This document shows positions 34,428-42,991 of a stretch of 64,000 nt of DNA, one piece after another. Source of the stretch: Mycobacterium malmoense. GTDB lineage: Bacteria; Actinomycetota; Actinomycetes; Mycobacteriales; Mycobacteriaceae. Where the stretch lies: positions 4,588,001-4,652,000 of the forward strand of contig NZ_CP080999.1 of assembly GCF_019645855.1 (NCBI RefSeq). Reading direction: 5' to 3'. The position numbers and the translations under genes were made by a program. Under the pieces are notes generated by a model, which was given only the letters and a program-made list of their open reading frames with translations, had not been told where the DNA came from and did not search any database. Position 1 is the stretch's first letter. Every line of letters starts with the position of its first letter.

Positions 34428-35808
34428 AGCGCTCCTTCAGTACTCGGCGCAGCACCTTGCCCGAGGGCAGGCGCGGAATATCGTCCACGAACACGACGCG
34501 GGTCAGGTGTTTATAGGACGCTAGCCTCTGGTCCACCCGGACGGTGAGATCGGCGGCGTCGACCGGACCGCGCGTCGCGACGGCGGCGACGATCGCTTCG
34601 CCGTTGATGCCATCGGGAACGCCGAACACCGCGCAGTCCTTGACGGCCGGGTGCCCGTGCAGCACGGTCTCGATTTCGGCTGGCGCAACTTGGAAACCGC
34701 GCACTTTGATCATCTCTTTGAGGCGGTCGGTGATCTGCAGCCAACCGTCGGCATCGAGCCAACCGACATCCCCGGTCCGGTACCAGCCGTCGCAGACCGC
34801 CTCGGCGGTCGCCGCGGCCGGCACGTAGCCGGCCATCAGCGACATGGACCGGGCCTGGACCTCGCCGACCTCGCCCGGACGGACCGGCTCGCCGGTCTCC
34901 GGCGAGACCACCCGTAGGTCCACACCGGGCACCGGACGTCCGACGGAGTCGAGCCGGGCACCCTTAAGCGGATTACAGGTGATGACGGGCAGTTCCGTGG
35001 TGCCGTAGGCGGGGACCCAGCCCACGCCGGCGCGCCGGGTCACGGTCTCGGCGACGCCGGGGTTGACCGGAGTCGCCCCCCACATGATGAAGCGCAGCGA
35101 CGACAGATCGTACGACTCGAGCGCGGGGTGCGAGGCGATGGCCAGCGCGATGGGCGCGACCGCCATTTCGACTGTGACACGGTCGTTTTCGATGTGATAC
35201 AGCATACGGTCGATGTCGAATCGCGGGTGCAGCCGCATCCAGGCGCCGGTCCGTAGCGCCGTGAGGACGTTGAGCAGGCCGAGGATGTGTGACGGCGGCG
35301 TGGCGACTTGTATCCGGTCCCGGCGCGTCAGCCCCAGCGCGTTGCGCCAGTGCCCCACGGCTTCATCCAGCGACGCGTGGGTGTGCCGGACGGCCTTCGG
35401 CAGACCGGTGGTGCCGGAACTGAACACCAGCGCCGCGTCGGCCCGCGGGGCCGGCGCGCAAAAGATTGGTTCCCCGGGAGTGATCGGTTCGTCCAGGTGC
35501 AGCATCGGCATCAGCCCGGCCAGCACCGGGTGGTCCCCGACGGCGTGCGACGGGCCGGTCAGCGCAAGCGCGTGGTCGACCTCGTCGCGCTTCCACGCGG
35601 GACTGATGAGCACCGCCGCGGCACCCAGCCGCCAGATCCCCAGCAAGGCGACCACGAATTCCGGCCGGGTGGATGCCATGACCGCCACCCGCTGACCCGC
35701 GGTGACACCGTTCTTGATCAGGGTCGCGGCCAGCCCGTCGGCCAACGCGTCGAGCTGAGGCAGGCTGAATCGCCGTTCCTCGAACACGAGCGCGGCCGGC
35801 TCGGTCAC
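34405..35808 (-). CDS. AMP-forming acyl-CoA ligase (FadD-like)
   Basis: About 467 residues, short for a ligase (usually 500-550). AMP-binding loop VFSSGTTGLPKAVRHTH, PAYGTTELPV, GWYRTGDVGWLDADG, hinge DRLKEMIKVRGFQVAPAEIE and the catalytic Lys in LPSGKVLRR are complete. GTG at 35808 is 7 bases after AAGGA. As first gene of fadD-fadE-fadE-ech it should activate the acid entering this beta-oxidation round. The promoter is shared with the ferredoxin gene on the opposite strand. Confidence 0.92.
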   Translation of the reverse strand: MTEPAALVFEERRFSLPQLDALADGLAATLIKNGVTAGQRVAVMASTRPEFVVALLGIWRLGAAAVLISPAWKRDEVDHALALTGPSHAVGDHPVLAGLMPMLHLDEPITPGEPIFCAPAPRADAALVFSSGTTGLPKAVRHTHASLDEAVGHWRNALGLTRRDRIQVATPPSHILGLLNVLTALRTGAWMRLHPRFDIDRMLYHIENDRVTVEMAVAPIALAIASHPALESYDLSSLRFIMWGATPVNPGVAETVTRRAGVGWVPAYGTTELPVITCNPLKGARLDSVGRPVPGVDLRVVSPETGEPVRPGEVGEVQARSMSLMAGYVPAAATAEAVCDGWYRTGDVGWLDADGWLQITDRLKEMIKVRGFQVAPAEIETVLHGHPAVKDCAVFGVPDGINGEAIVAAVATRGPVDAADLTVRVDQRLASYKHLTRVVFVDDIPRLPSGKVLRRVLKERYGCTPDG

Positions 35809-35866
35809 GTCCCGTTCCTTCCCGGCGTTCAATCCGCGCAGCCTTGAGAAGACCCTATCGTTCTGT

Positions 35867-35896
35867 GAGAATAGTATTCTCTATACTGAAGAATAC
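35867..35896. promoter_or_regulatory. Palindromic operator in the fadD/ferredoxin divergent promoter
   Basis: GAGAATAGTATTCTC (35867-35881) is a perfect 6-3-6 palindrome, and GTATTCT (35874-35880) also pairs with AGAATAC (35890-35896). TATACT at 35882-35887 region resembles a -10 box for the ferredoxin gene. The 107-base spacer between the two start codons is AT-rich. The pattern suits a TetR-type repressor controlling both directions, but no regulator gene is adjacent. Confidence 0.6.
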
Positions 35897-35915
35897 AAGT
35901 ACGGGAGGGGCGGCC

Positions 35916-36248
35916 ATGGCGGCGGTCACCGCGATCATCGAGGAGACTCCACGGGTGACAGATCCCGCACCAAATGGTGGCACGGTGACGATCTACCTGG
36001 ACCGCAAGAGAGCGTCGGTGCCATTGGTTGCGGGCGAGACCCTGTTGGAGAGCGCACGGCGGGCCGGCCTGGATCCGCCGTTCAACTGCGAGGCCGGCAA
36101 TTGCGGCACCTGCATGGCCAGGCTCGTCGAGGGCCACGCGACCATGCGGGTCAACGACGCTCTCGACGACGACGAAGTGGCCGACGGCTACATTCTGACG
36201 TGCCAGGGCGTACCCGACACCGCTTCGGTCACGGTGCGCTACGAGTAA
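35916..36248 (+). CDS. 2Fe-2S plant-type ferredoxin
   Basis: About 110 residues. The cluster ligands are clear: CEAGNCGTC (Cys-x4-Cys-x2-Cys) and a fourth Cys in GYILTCQG. TVTIYLDRKRASVPLVAGET is the usual beta-grasp start. A strong GGGAGGGG ribosome site precedes ATG 35916. It is transcribed divergently from the fadD operon with a shared operator. Such ferredoxins serve Rieske or P450 oxygenases, or the reductase-less systems of lipid catabolism; no oxygenase is directly adjacent, so its partner must be elsewhere, possibly one of the P450s. Confidence 0.92.
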   Translation: MAAVTAIIEETPRVTDPAPNGGTVTIYLDRKRASVPLVAGETLLESARRAGLDPPFNCEAGNCGTCMARLVEGHATMRVNDALDDDEVADGYILTCQGVPDTASVTVRYE

Positions 36249-36278
36249 TCACGCGAGAGGCGGCTTAAGGTATCCAAG

Positions 36279-36593
36279 ATGGCCAAGGGCATCATCCTCG
36301 TGGAGAGTCGACCCAGTTCGCCGGATCGCGACGAGGAGTACAACACCTGGTACGACGAAGTCCACTTGGGTGAGCTCGTGACTCTCGACGGGTTCGTCTC
36401 GGCGCGCCGGCTGCGCCCGGTTGACGGTGATGGCCCGTATGTCGCCCTCTACGAGGTCGAGGGCGACGATCTTCAGGCCATCCTGGACAACATGCTCGCC
36501 AACGCCGGTCAACTACACATGTCCGACGCCCTGCAGCTGGATCCGCCGCCGATCATGCGTCTCCTCGAAGTGACAACCGAGTACGGCGGGTAG
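36279..36593 (+). CDS. Small EthD/DUF4286-like dimeric alpha-beta barrel protein
   Basis: 104 residues. MAKGIILVESRPSSPDRDEE, YNTWYDEVHLGELVTLDGFV and YVALYEVEGDDLQAIL match the short ferredoxin-like-fold proteins often found next to aromatic or steroid catabolism genes. It follows the ferredoxin by 30 bases and a hairpin lies at its stop, so the two form a small operon. Function is not established for this family; a role in handling small hydrophobic intermediates has been suggested for EthD relatives. Confidence 0.85.
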   Translation: MAKGIILVESRPSSPDRDEEYNTWYDEVHLGELVTLDGFVSARRLRPVDGDGPYVALYEVEGDDLQAILDNMLANAGQLHMSDALQLDPPPIMRLLEVTTEYGG

Positions 36594-36620
36594 CCGCCTG
36601 GCGTCCTGGGCCGCGGCTAC
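36590..36620 (+). terminator. Hairpin after the ferredoxin operon
   Basis: GTAGCCGC (36590-36597) pairs with GCGGCTAC (36613-36620) around a 15-base GC-rich loop, overlapping the TAG stop. There is no T-run, so termination is a moderate inference. The following 36621-36765 holds no evident gene. Confidence 0.45.
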
Positions 36621-36765
36621 CACACCAGCCACATGCATCCCCGCATCGGTCAGGGCGCGTCGACTCGTATGCCTTATGTGAACCGGCTGCCCGTACGCCT
36701 TGGCGGCGATGCCCAGGGGATTGCCTTGGGCGACAACCACATTCACTGACCCACCGGACCCTCCC

Positions 36766-37659
36766 TCACTCGCCGAAGTAATGGCCTTCGTCGAGATCCT
36801 CGATCAGCCCGGTCCGTTCGGGATGCCAGTCAAGCACCTTCTGGGTCAGCGCATTCGACGTCGGGTTGTCCAAAGACGCGAACAACGACAGAAAGCCGAA
36901 GTGGCCGGCTTCTTCGCCGGGAATGCCGACCACCGGCACATCCAAATGGCGGCCGATGACACCGGCGATGTCACGGAACGGCACGCCCTCGTCGGCAACC
37001 CCGTGCAATCGCGTTCCCGCGGGGGCGTTTTCGAGAGCCAACCGGTACAGGTGGGCGGCGTCGAGCGTGTGGATGGCGGGCCAGCGGTTGGCGCCGTCGC
37101 CAATGTAGGCGGACACGCCCGTGGCGCGGGCGGTGTTGATCAGGTGGTGAGCGAAGCCGTGGTGGTCGAGGTTGCTGTGCACCAACGGCGCAAGCCGGAT
37201 GACCGACGACCGAACGCCGCGCTCGGCCAGCGCGATCGCCGCGTTCTCCGAGTCGATCCGCGGTCCGCCGGGCAATGTGTCGTGTTCGGTCCCGATGCCG
37301 CCCTGCCCGACAAGTGCGAGGAGGAGTGTTCCCGAGGTGATGACGAAGGGCCGGCCGGAACCGACGAGCGCCTCCCCCATGGTCTCGACGGCGCGCAGGT
37401 CCGTCTCGGCGGCGCCCGCGTAGTCGTTGAAGTCGTGCTTGAAGGCGAGGTGGATGACGCCGTCGGACGCCGCGGCGGCGTCCCGCAGGCCGTCGAGGTC
37501 GTCGAGGTCGCCCCGGTGCGGCGTGGCGCCGGCGGCCGTCAGGGCGGCCGCGCCCTCGTCCGACCGAGCCAGGCCGGTGACGTGGTGCCCGGCTTCGAGG
37601 AGTTCGGTGACGACGGCGGAACCGATGTGCCCGGTCGCGCCAGTAACAAAGACGTGCAT
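36766..37659 (-). CDS. NAD-dependent epimerase/extended SDR
   Basis: 297 residues. VTGATGHIGSAVVTELLEAG is the Rossmann motif, LARSDEGAAAL suggests NADP-type binding, and HLAFKHDFNDYAGAAE, FVITSGTLLLAL and HTLDAAHLYRLALE fit the extended SDR group. The usual YxxxK is not obvious, so the activity may differ from an epimerase. It is divergent from the LysR gene across about 167 bases, the usual arrangement for a LysR target, so it is probably controlled by that protein. Confidence 0.9.
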   Translation of the reverse strand: MHVFVTGATGHIGSAVVTELLEAGHHVTGLARSDEGAAALTAAGATPHRGDLDDLDGLRDAAAASDGVIHLAFKHDFNDYAGAAETDLRAVETMGEALVGSGRPFVITSGTLLLALVGQGGIGTEHDTLPGGPRIDSENAAIALAERGVRSSVIRLAPLVHSNLDHHGFAHHLINTARATGVSAYIGDGANRWPAIHTLDAAHLYRLALENAPAGTRLHGVADEGVPFRDIAGVIGRHLDVPVVGIPGEEAGHFGFLSLFASLDNPTSNALTQKVLDWHPERTGLIEDLDEGHYFGE

Positions 37660-37826
37660 GGAAAGTCCTTCTTGGTCTTATTAGGCGGGTATGCCATCAA
37701 GTCAATGACGGCACCGGGAACGTGTCCAAGTCCTATTCCATATGACGCGATGCAATTCGGGTATCACAGCAGATAAACGGCCGGCATGGGCGCCTAGGCA
37801 CCGGTTGCTGCAGCTACAGTTGGCGC

Positions 37827-38714
37827 ATGACGGCGGTGGACCTCGATCTGCGGCTGGTGGGCTACTTCGTCGTGGTGGCCGAGCACCGGCACTTCGGCCG
37901 GGCAGCCGCCGCTCTGCGGGTCGCGCAGCCGTCCTTGAGCCGCCAGATCCGCCGGCTGGAGCAGCAGCTGGGCGTCCGCCTATTGGACCGCACGTCGCAG
38001 GGCACCCGGCTGACCGAGGCCGGCGAGGTGTTCCTGCCCCGGGCCAAGGCGCTGCTGCGCTCGGCCACCCAAGCTGCGGCGCAGGCCCGGGCCGCCGCCC
38101 AGCCGAGCCGCATCGTCATCGGCTACACGACGGGCCTGATCGTCACCCCGGCGGTGCGCGAGTTACGCCGCGAACACCCGGACGCCGACGTGCAAGCGTT
38201 GCACCTGGATTGGGACCAACCGCGTAATGCGCTGCTCGACCATCGGGTAGACGCGGTGGTCACCCGGCTGCCGTTTCCGACCGACCAGCTGCACGTGACG
38301 ATCCTCTACGACGAGCCGCGGGTGCTGGTGGTGCCCGTCGACCATCGCCTGGCGGGCAGGGAATCGGTCACCCTCGACGACATCGCCGACGAACCGATGC
38401 CGCGGGTGCGTCATTCCGATCCGGCCTGGAGCGCCTTCTGGCGGATCGATCCCCGGCCCGACGGGCGCCGCGCGCCCGACGGCCCTTTCATCGACGCGCT
38501 CGAGGACAAGTTCGAACTCATCGCCGCCGGGCAGGCGGTGGCCATCACGGCCGGCTTTCGCGGCAACAGCCCGCGACCCGATATCACCGCGGTCCCTTTG
38601 GCAGGCGTCGAGCCGAGCCACGTCGTATTGGCGACTCGCGCCGGGGATCGCGGCCGCCTGGTGGCGGCGTTCCGCAAGCTCGCCGAAGCCCACCTCACCG
38701 GTCCCAGCTCCTGA
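37827..38714 (+). CDS. LysR-family transcriptional regulator
   Basis: 295 residues. The N-terminal winged helix is standard (HFGRAAAALRVAQPSLSRQI, LEQQLGVRLLDRTSQGTRLT) and a periplasmic-binding-protein-like effector domain follows (IVIGYTTGLIVTPAVRELRR, VDAVVTRLPFP). It is divergent from the SDR gene at 36766, suggesting regulation of that gene in response to a small-molecule ligand. I could not pick out a clear T-N11-A box in the spacer. Confidence 0.92.
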   Translation: MTAVDLDLRLVGYFVVVAEHRHFGRAAAALRVAQPSLSRQIRRLEQQLGVRLLDRTSQGTRLTEAGEVFLPRAKALLRSATQAAAQARAAAQPSRIVIGYTTGLIVTPAVRELRREHPDADVQALHLDWDQPRNALLDHRVDAVVTRLPFPTDQLHVTILYDEPRVLVVPVDHRLAGRESVTLDDIADEPMPRVRHSDPAWSAFWRIDPRPDGRRAPDGPFIDALEDKFELIAAGQAVAITAGFRGNSPRPDITAVPLAGVEPSHVVLATRAGDRGRLVAAFRKLAEAHLTGPSS

Positions 38715-38750
38715 CGACGAACGTCGAGTTGTTGGTGGGATGGCGGTTTC

Positions 38751-39791
38751 TTACACCACCCGGAGGCGACTACTTTCGGGACGGAACGGATTCTCACCAG
38801 GATCGACGTAGCCAGCAATCCTGGCAGCCTGCTCATCGGAAAATCCTCGCGTTCGCAGCGCCTTGCCAATGTGGACTGGCAGGGCAGGCTTCTCGACCGG
38901 GATGAACTCGACGTCGGGCTCGTTGGTCTTCCACCCGCGTGCGTTCATCATCTTGTAGAACTTGGTGCGAGCGTCAGGGGTAACCAGGCCCATGCGGTAG
39001 GCCCGCTCCAACAACGCCTGCATTGACACGCCCCACTCACGCTTGAGGTCCCGCAATTTGCCGAGGTCAAGTCGACGTAGTTCGTGGCGGATCTCATCGG
39101 CGGGCATGAGGAATTCGGCGGCGAAGCGGTTGGCCTCATCTTCCATGCCCTCGGTTGGCACGTTGGAGTGTAGGACCAGGTGGCCAAGCTCGTGGGCCTT
39201 GGTCAACCGTCTCCGGTCAGGTGCGGAGTTGGCGTTGATCAGGATGACTGGGTGATCGTCGACCCATTGCGATAGGCCGTCGATGCGCTGGGTACCGAAG
39301 TCCTCCTCGAACACCAGGCAGCCCGCCGCCTCCATCCACCTTGTCAGGTTCACCACGGGCCCCATCGGCATACGCCATTGGGCACGCACCATCTTGGCGG
39401 CGTCCTCGGGGGTGGTGAACTCAGGGTCGAAGGCGGGGACGTGCTGTTCGCTAGCGATCGACACCTCCTCGAAGAGGAACGATGCATGGACCCGCAACAG
39501 GTTCAGGCGGGCCTCCATCTGGCGCCAAGCCGACGCTTTGGTGGTCGTTTGGCGCCGCATGTGCGCATCGACTGCGAGGGCACCCCGGAATCGGTTGCCA
39601 TGCGTGAGCAACTCCTCGGTCACGCCGAGGACAGCGGCCAACTTGGTCAGCGTGTTCTTGTCCGGGTCACGGTCTCCTGATTCGTACCTGTTGATCGCCG
39701 GTTGCGTTACTCCGACCATTTCGGCCAGCTCAATCTGGGTGATTCCCCGCGCTTTTCGGGCGATCGTGAGCACATCTCCCAGTCCGGTCAT
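38751..39791 (-). CDS. XRE helix-turn-helix / ImmA-IrrE metallopeptidase fusion
   Basis: 346 residues. Residues 5-60 are an XRE DNA-binding domain (ITQIELAEMVGVTQPAINRY, ESGDRDPDKNTLTKLAAVLG); the middle has the zinc peptidase motif HELGH (200-204) with the distal Glu in EGMEDEANRFAAEFLMP. This architecture is typical of mobile-element regulators, phage repressor-cleaving proteases and some toxin-antitoxin-like pairs. ATG at 39791 overlaps the stop of the upstream decayed gene (ATGA). Lower GC than the neighbours and isolation between metabolic genes suggest transfer. Confidence 0.9.
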   Translation of the reverse strand: MTGLGDVLTIARKARGITQIELAEMVGVTQPAINRYESGDRDPDKNTLTKLAAVLGVTEELLTHGNRFRGALAVDAHMRRQTTTKASAWRQMEARLNLLRVHASFLFEEVSIASEQHVPAFDPEFTTPEDAAKMVRAQWRMPMGPVVNLTRWMEAAGCLVFEEDFGTQRIDGLSQWVDDHPVILINANSAPDRRRLTKAHELGHLVLHSNVPTEGMEDEANRFAAEFLMPADEIRHELRRLDLGKLRDLKREWGVSMQALLERAYRMGLVTPDARTKFYKMMNARGWKTNEPDVEFIPVEKPALPVHIGKALRTRGFSDEQAARIAGYVDPGENPFRPESSRLRVV

Positions 39792-40416
39792 TGGTCCTCT
39801 GATGCTTCTGACTCGGTCTCGTCGCCCAACTCACCTAAGTCGATAGAAGGCAGCGTCGGTTCGATTGGGGTCCAGGTCACGTTCACACCTTCGGCCGGCT
39901 CATCCAGCTCGACAGCCCAGATTACGTTATCCTTCCCGTCGCGCAGTGATAGGAGCGGAGCCTCAATTTCACGGGCCTCGGGATCCCACCGATAGCCGAC
40001 CGCAATGCGGACTTCCTCCAGCCCTGGTAACGCGTATTGGCTGTCCTGCTACCAAAATTCGATGGCGGCTCGGTGGGATAGGTGCTGATCTTGTCTCCGG
40101 TGAGATGACGTTTGATGCGCAGTCGGCGATGGAGTCCGACCGCGATCTCGCGGGTGGGCCCCTTCTCAATGATCTTCGTTGCCGGGTCGCTCTCAATGGC
40201 GGCGACAAGACGCGCCCAGATCCTGTCGTGGATCACGTTGGACAGACAGCGACTATGCATGGTCGGAAACCAATCGGGCCGCCACTCACGCATGTCGCGT
40301 ATGTCGCCGCGCGTACCCCTGACAGAGCTCACCAGAGCGGTAAGAAACTTGTCACCGCGCTCCGCCATAACCTCGTCATCGGTCGGATAAGGCTCTGAAA
40401 ACAGACCGGAAAACAT
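39788..40416 (-). pseudogene. Frameshifted partner gene of the XRE-ImmA protein
   Basis: Two reading frames join into one protein-like sequence. From ATG 40416: MFSGLFSEPYPTDDEVMAER, RDMREWRPDWFPTMHSR, ISTYPTEPPSNF. After about 40045 the sensible sequence continues in another frame (QDSQYALPGLEEVRIAVGYR, WDPEAREIEAPLLSLRDGK, ending GDETESEASEDQ) whose stop overlaps the ImmA gene's ATG. A TAG lies at the junction in the second frame and no start codon is nearby. So a roughly 205-residue gene appears broken by an indel, or sequencing error. Family not recognised; its coupled position suggests the substrate or antitoxin partner. Confidence 0.7.
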
Positions 40417-40575
40417 ACCATCGGTGCCCGACAAGAGTGTGTTTTCGCAGCAAGATGCGCCGGGACGCATGCTCTGTGGTCCCGGCATCCCCACCACACC
40501 CGAGCCAGTAGTCGCCGGTGGTCTCGATATCGCGCATGCCGGAGACTGGGCCCCGTACCTCACAGACGACACTCC

Positions 40576-41619
40576 TTAATCCTCATCCAACTCCGGCGGC
40601 GGCCGGTAGTCGGGCTCATAGCCGGAAACGTGGATCGGGCTCGCCACAAGGCGGAAATCGCCCGCCCTCACAACGACTTCCGGGTTTGCGTCGAGTGCCT
40701 CGGGCAGCGTTCGAACGGCCGCCGCCGGCACTCCGAGTGGACGCAGCCGCCGTTCCCAGCCGGCCGCGGTGTCCGTCGACAGCGCCGCTGTGACGACGGC
40801 GAGGACTTCGTCGCGGCGGGCCACCCGCTCGGCCATCGTGTCGAAACCGTCGATGTTCGCCTCGGCCGCAAAGGATTTCCAGAATCCGTCGTGGGTGACG
40901 AACAGCGCCAGATACCCGTCTGCGGTCGGAAAGAGCTGTGCTGGAACGTAATACGAGTGCGCCCCGTTTGGTCGTCGCTGCGGCTCGATGCCGTCGTTGA
41001 GGTAGGCGGAGGCGTGATAGTTGAGCTGCGAGAGCATGACGTCGCGCAGCGACACATCCACTTGCCCTCCGGTACCGGAGACGATCTTGGCCAGCAGGCC
41101 CAGCGCCGCGCACATTCCGGTGGAGTTGTCGGCCGACGAATAACCCGGCAGCGTCGGCGGGCCATCCGGGTCGCCCGTCATCGCGGCGATACCGGTCGCC
41201 GCCTGTATCACGTAATCGAAGGCCGGATCGTCGCCGCCGTGCAGCCCGAAGCCGGTGATCGCCACGCAGACGATCCGCTCGTTGTATCGCCGCAGCGCCT
41301 CGTAGGTGAGACCCAGCCGGCGGATGGCCGACGGTTTGAGGTTCACCAGCAGCGCGTGGGAATCCGCTGCCAACTCTCCCAGGTGCCGTTGTCCCGCATC
41401 GGAATTCAGGTCCAGGCAGACGCTGGACTTGTTGCGGTTGAGGCTTGCGAAGTAGCTCGGCCCGACCCCGCGGGAGATCTCGCCGCCGTAAGGCTCGATC
41501 TTGGTGACCTCGGCGCCGAGATCGGCGAGCAGCATGGTGGCGTAGGGACCGGCCAGCATGGTGCCGACCTCGAGGAGGCGAACCCCCGCCAGCGGCCCCG
41601 TGGAGCGGCCCCCCGTCAC
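40576..41619 (-). CDS. Class III (CaiB/BaiF-family) CoA transferase
   Basis: 347 residues. GVRLLEVGTMLAGPYATMLL, ADLGAEVTKIEPYGGE, FASLNRNKSSVCLDL and the catalytic-Asp region YSSADNSTGMCAAL are the family marks. These enzymes move CoA between carboxylic acids, and some act as racemases. Its ATG overlaps the stop of the LLM gene by 4 bases, placing it last in the mutase operon (44581 to 40576), where it could form or recover the CoA ester processed by the mutase. It ends close to the decayed XRE-ImmA partner region. Confidence 0.92.
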   Translation of the reverse strand: MTGGRSTGPLAGVRLLEVGTMLAGPYATMLLADLGAEVTKIEPYGGEISRGVGPSYFASLNRNKSSVCLDLNSDAGQRHLGELAADSHALLVNLKPSAIRRLGLTYEALRRYNERIVCVAITGFGLHGGDDPAFDYVIQAATGIAAMTGDPDGPPTLPGYSSADNSTGMCAALGLLAKIVSGTGGQVDVSLRDVMLSQLNYHASAYLNDGIEPQRRPNGAHSYYVPAQLFPTADGYLALFVTHDGFWKSFAAEANIDGFDTMAERVARRDEVLAVVTAALSTDTAAGWERRLRPLGVPAAAVRTLPEALDANPEVVVRAGDFRLVASPIHVSGYEPDYRPPPELDED

Positions 41620-42572
41620 CGCAACTCCGTTGCCAGCGCGGCGATCACCTCACGGGTCCGGCGTTTGGAGGCGACGAGCTCGTCGCGGTTGTCGCCGATC
41701 GGCAGCAGCCGCACCGACAGATCGGTGACCCCGGCGTCGGCGAATCGGCGCAGCCGAGCCAGGATTGCGTCCTCGTCGCCGGCCGCGCAGATGTCGCCGA
41801 CGTCCCTGGCGTCGCCGTAGCCGAGCAGTCGCTGATAGTTGGGCGAAACCTCGGCCTCGCCCAGGATCCGGTTGGCGCGCTCGCGCGCGGCATCGACTTC
41901 GCCTGCGCCGCAAAGGCAGACGGGAATGCCGGCGACGACGCGTGGGGCCGGGCGGCCGGCGTTGTCGGCGGCCTTGGTGATCCGCGGCACCACGTGCTCG
42001 GCCACGGCGCGTTCGTCGGCCATCCACAGCACGGTGCCGTCGGCCCGCTCGCCGGCGATGGTCAGCATCACCGGCCCGAGGGCGGCGACCAGCACCGGCA
42101 GCGGCGCCACCGGACCCAGGTCGAGCGGGTTGTGCACCCGGAACGTGTCGTTCTCCACATCGACGGGGCCGGGGTTGGTGAAGGCAGCGTGCAGCACGTC
42201 GAGGTAGTCCCGGGTGTAGGCGGCGGGCCGCTCGTAGGGGATCCCGAGCATGTCGTCGACGATCCAGTGATGGGACGGGCCGACGCCCAGCACCAACCGG
42301 CCGCCGGTGGCCGCGTGCACCGATAAGGCCTGGCGGGCCAGCGCGATTGGGTGCTGGGTCTGCAGCGGAACGACGGCGGTGCCCAACTCGATGCGGCTGG
42401 TGCGCGTCCCCAGCAGGGTGACCGCCACCAGCGCGTCGAAGTCGTTGGGAATCTGCGGGATCCAGGCGGTATCCAAGCCGGCGGTTTCCGCCCAGTCGAT
42501 GTCGGCCAGCATCCGGGTGACCTTGCGCGCGGAATCCCCGCGCTCGGGTCCGACCATCACTCCGAGGCGCAC
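41616..42572 (-). CDS. LLM-class F420-dependent oxidoreductase
   Basis: About 318 residues. Barrel motifs: GLDTAWIPQIPNDFDALV, IELGTAVVPLQTQHPIALAR, GRLVLGVGPSHHWIVDDM and LPVLVAALGPVMLTIAGE, closest to the mycobacterial F420 glucose-6-phosphate-dehydrogenase-like/MSMEG group. GTG at 42572 overlaps the end of the B12-binding subunit gene by 16 bases and follows AGAGGAA. It is in the same operon as the mutase and the CoA transferase. A redox step on an acyl-CoA or its precursor is inferred; substrate unknown. Confidence 0.9.
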   Translation of the reverse strand: MRLGVMVGPERGDSARKVTRMLADIDWAETAGLDTAWIPQIPNDFDALVAVTLLGTRTSRIELGTAVVPLQTQHPIALARQALSVHAATGGRLVLGVGPSHHWIVDDMLGIPYERPAAYTRDYLDVLHAAFTNPGPVDVENDTFRVHNPLDLGPVAPLPVLVAALGPVMLTIAGERADGTVLWMADERAVAEHVVPRITKAADNAGRPAPRVVAGIPVCLCGAGEVDAARERANRILGEAEVSPNYQRLLGYGDARDVGDICAAGDEDAILARLRRFADAGVTDLSVRLLPIGDNRDELVASKRRTREVIAALATELR

Positions 42573-42991
42573 GATTCCTCTGTTTCTTTCAGGGCAGGTT
42601 GGGGATTGTCGGTCAGCGCGCGGATCTCGCACACGAGCACCTCGAGCGGTGTCCCAGTGGGAAACACCGCGGCGGCGCCGGCCTCTAACAGCTTGGGGAC
42701 GTCGGCGTGCGGGATCGTCCCGCCGACGACGACAGCGATGTCGGCGGCGTCGGCGGCGCGCAGCGCGTCGATGGTCCGCGCGGTCAGGGTCAGGTGGGCA
42801 CCGGACAGGATGCTCAGGCCGACGACGGCCACGTCTTCCTGGACGGCGATCGAGGCGATGTCTTCGATGCGCTGCCGGATGCCGGTGTAGATCACCTCGA
42901 ATCCGGCGTCGCGCAGGGTGCGCGCGACGATCTTGGCACCGCGGTCATGCCCGTCGAGACCGGGCTTGGCGACCAAGACACGAACGGCCAT
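42557..42991 (-). CDS. B12-binding small subunit of acyl-CoA mutase
   Basis: 144 residues forming a complete cobalamin-binding domain. The base-off/His-on motif is GLDGHDRGAK (DxHxxG), followed by LSILSGAHL and VVGGTIPHADV, the SxL and GG elements. It corresponds to the C-terminal domain of methylmalonyl-CoA mutase as a free subunit, as in isobutyryl- and hydroxyisobutyryl-CoA mutases. Its start directly follows the stop of the large subunit gene. It should assemble with that subunit and be served by a MeaB-type chaperone. Confidence 0.93.
   Translation of the reverse strand: MAVRVLVAKPGLDGHDRGAKIVARTLRDAGFEVIYTGIRQRIEDIASIAVQEDVAVVGLSILSGAHLTLTARTIDALRAADAADIAVVVGGTIPHADVPKLLEAGAAAVFPTGTPLEVLVCEIRALTDNPQPALKETEESCASE

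Noticed and set aside
36594..36765. Possible small gene between the EthD-like gene and the epimerase
   Set aside because: Only short frames overlapping known ends; nothing but a hairpin is convincing.
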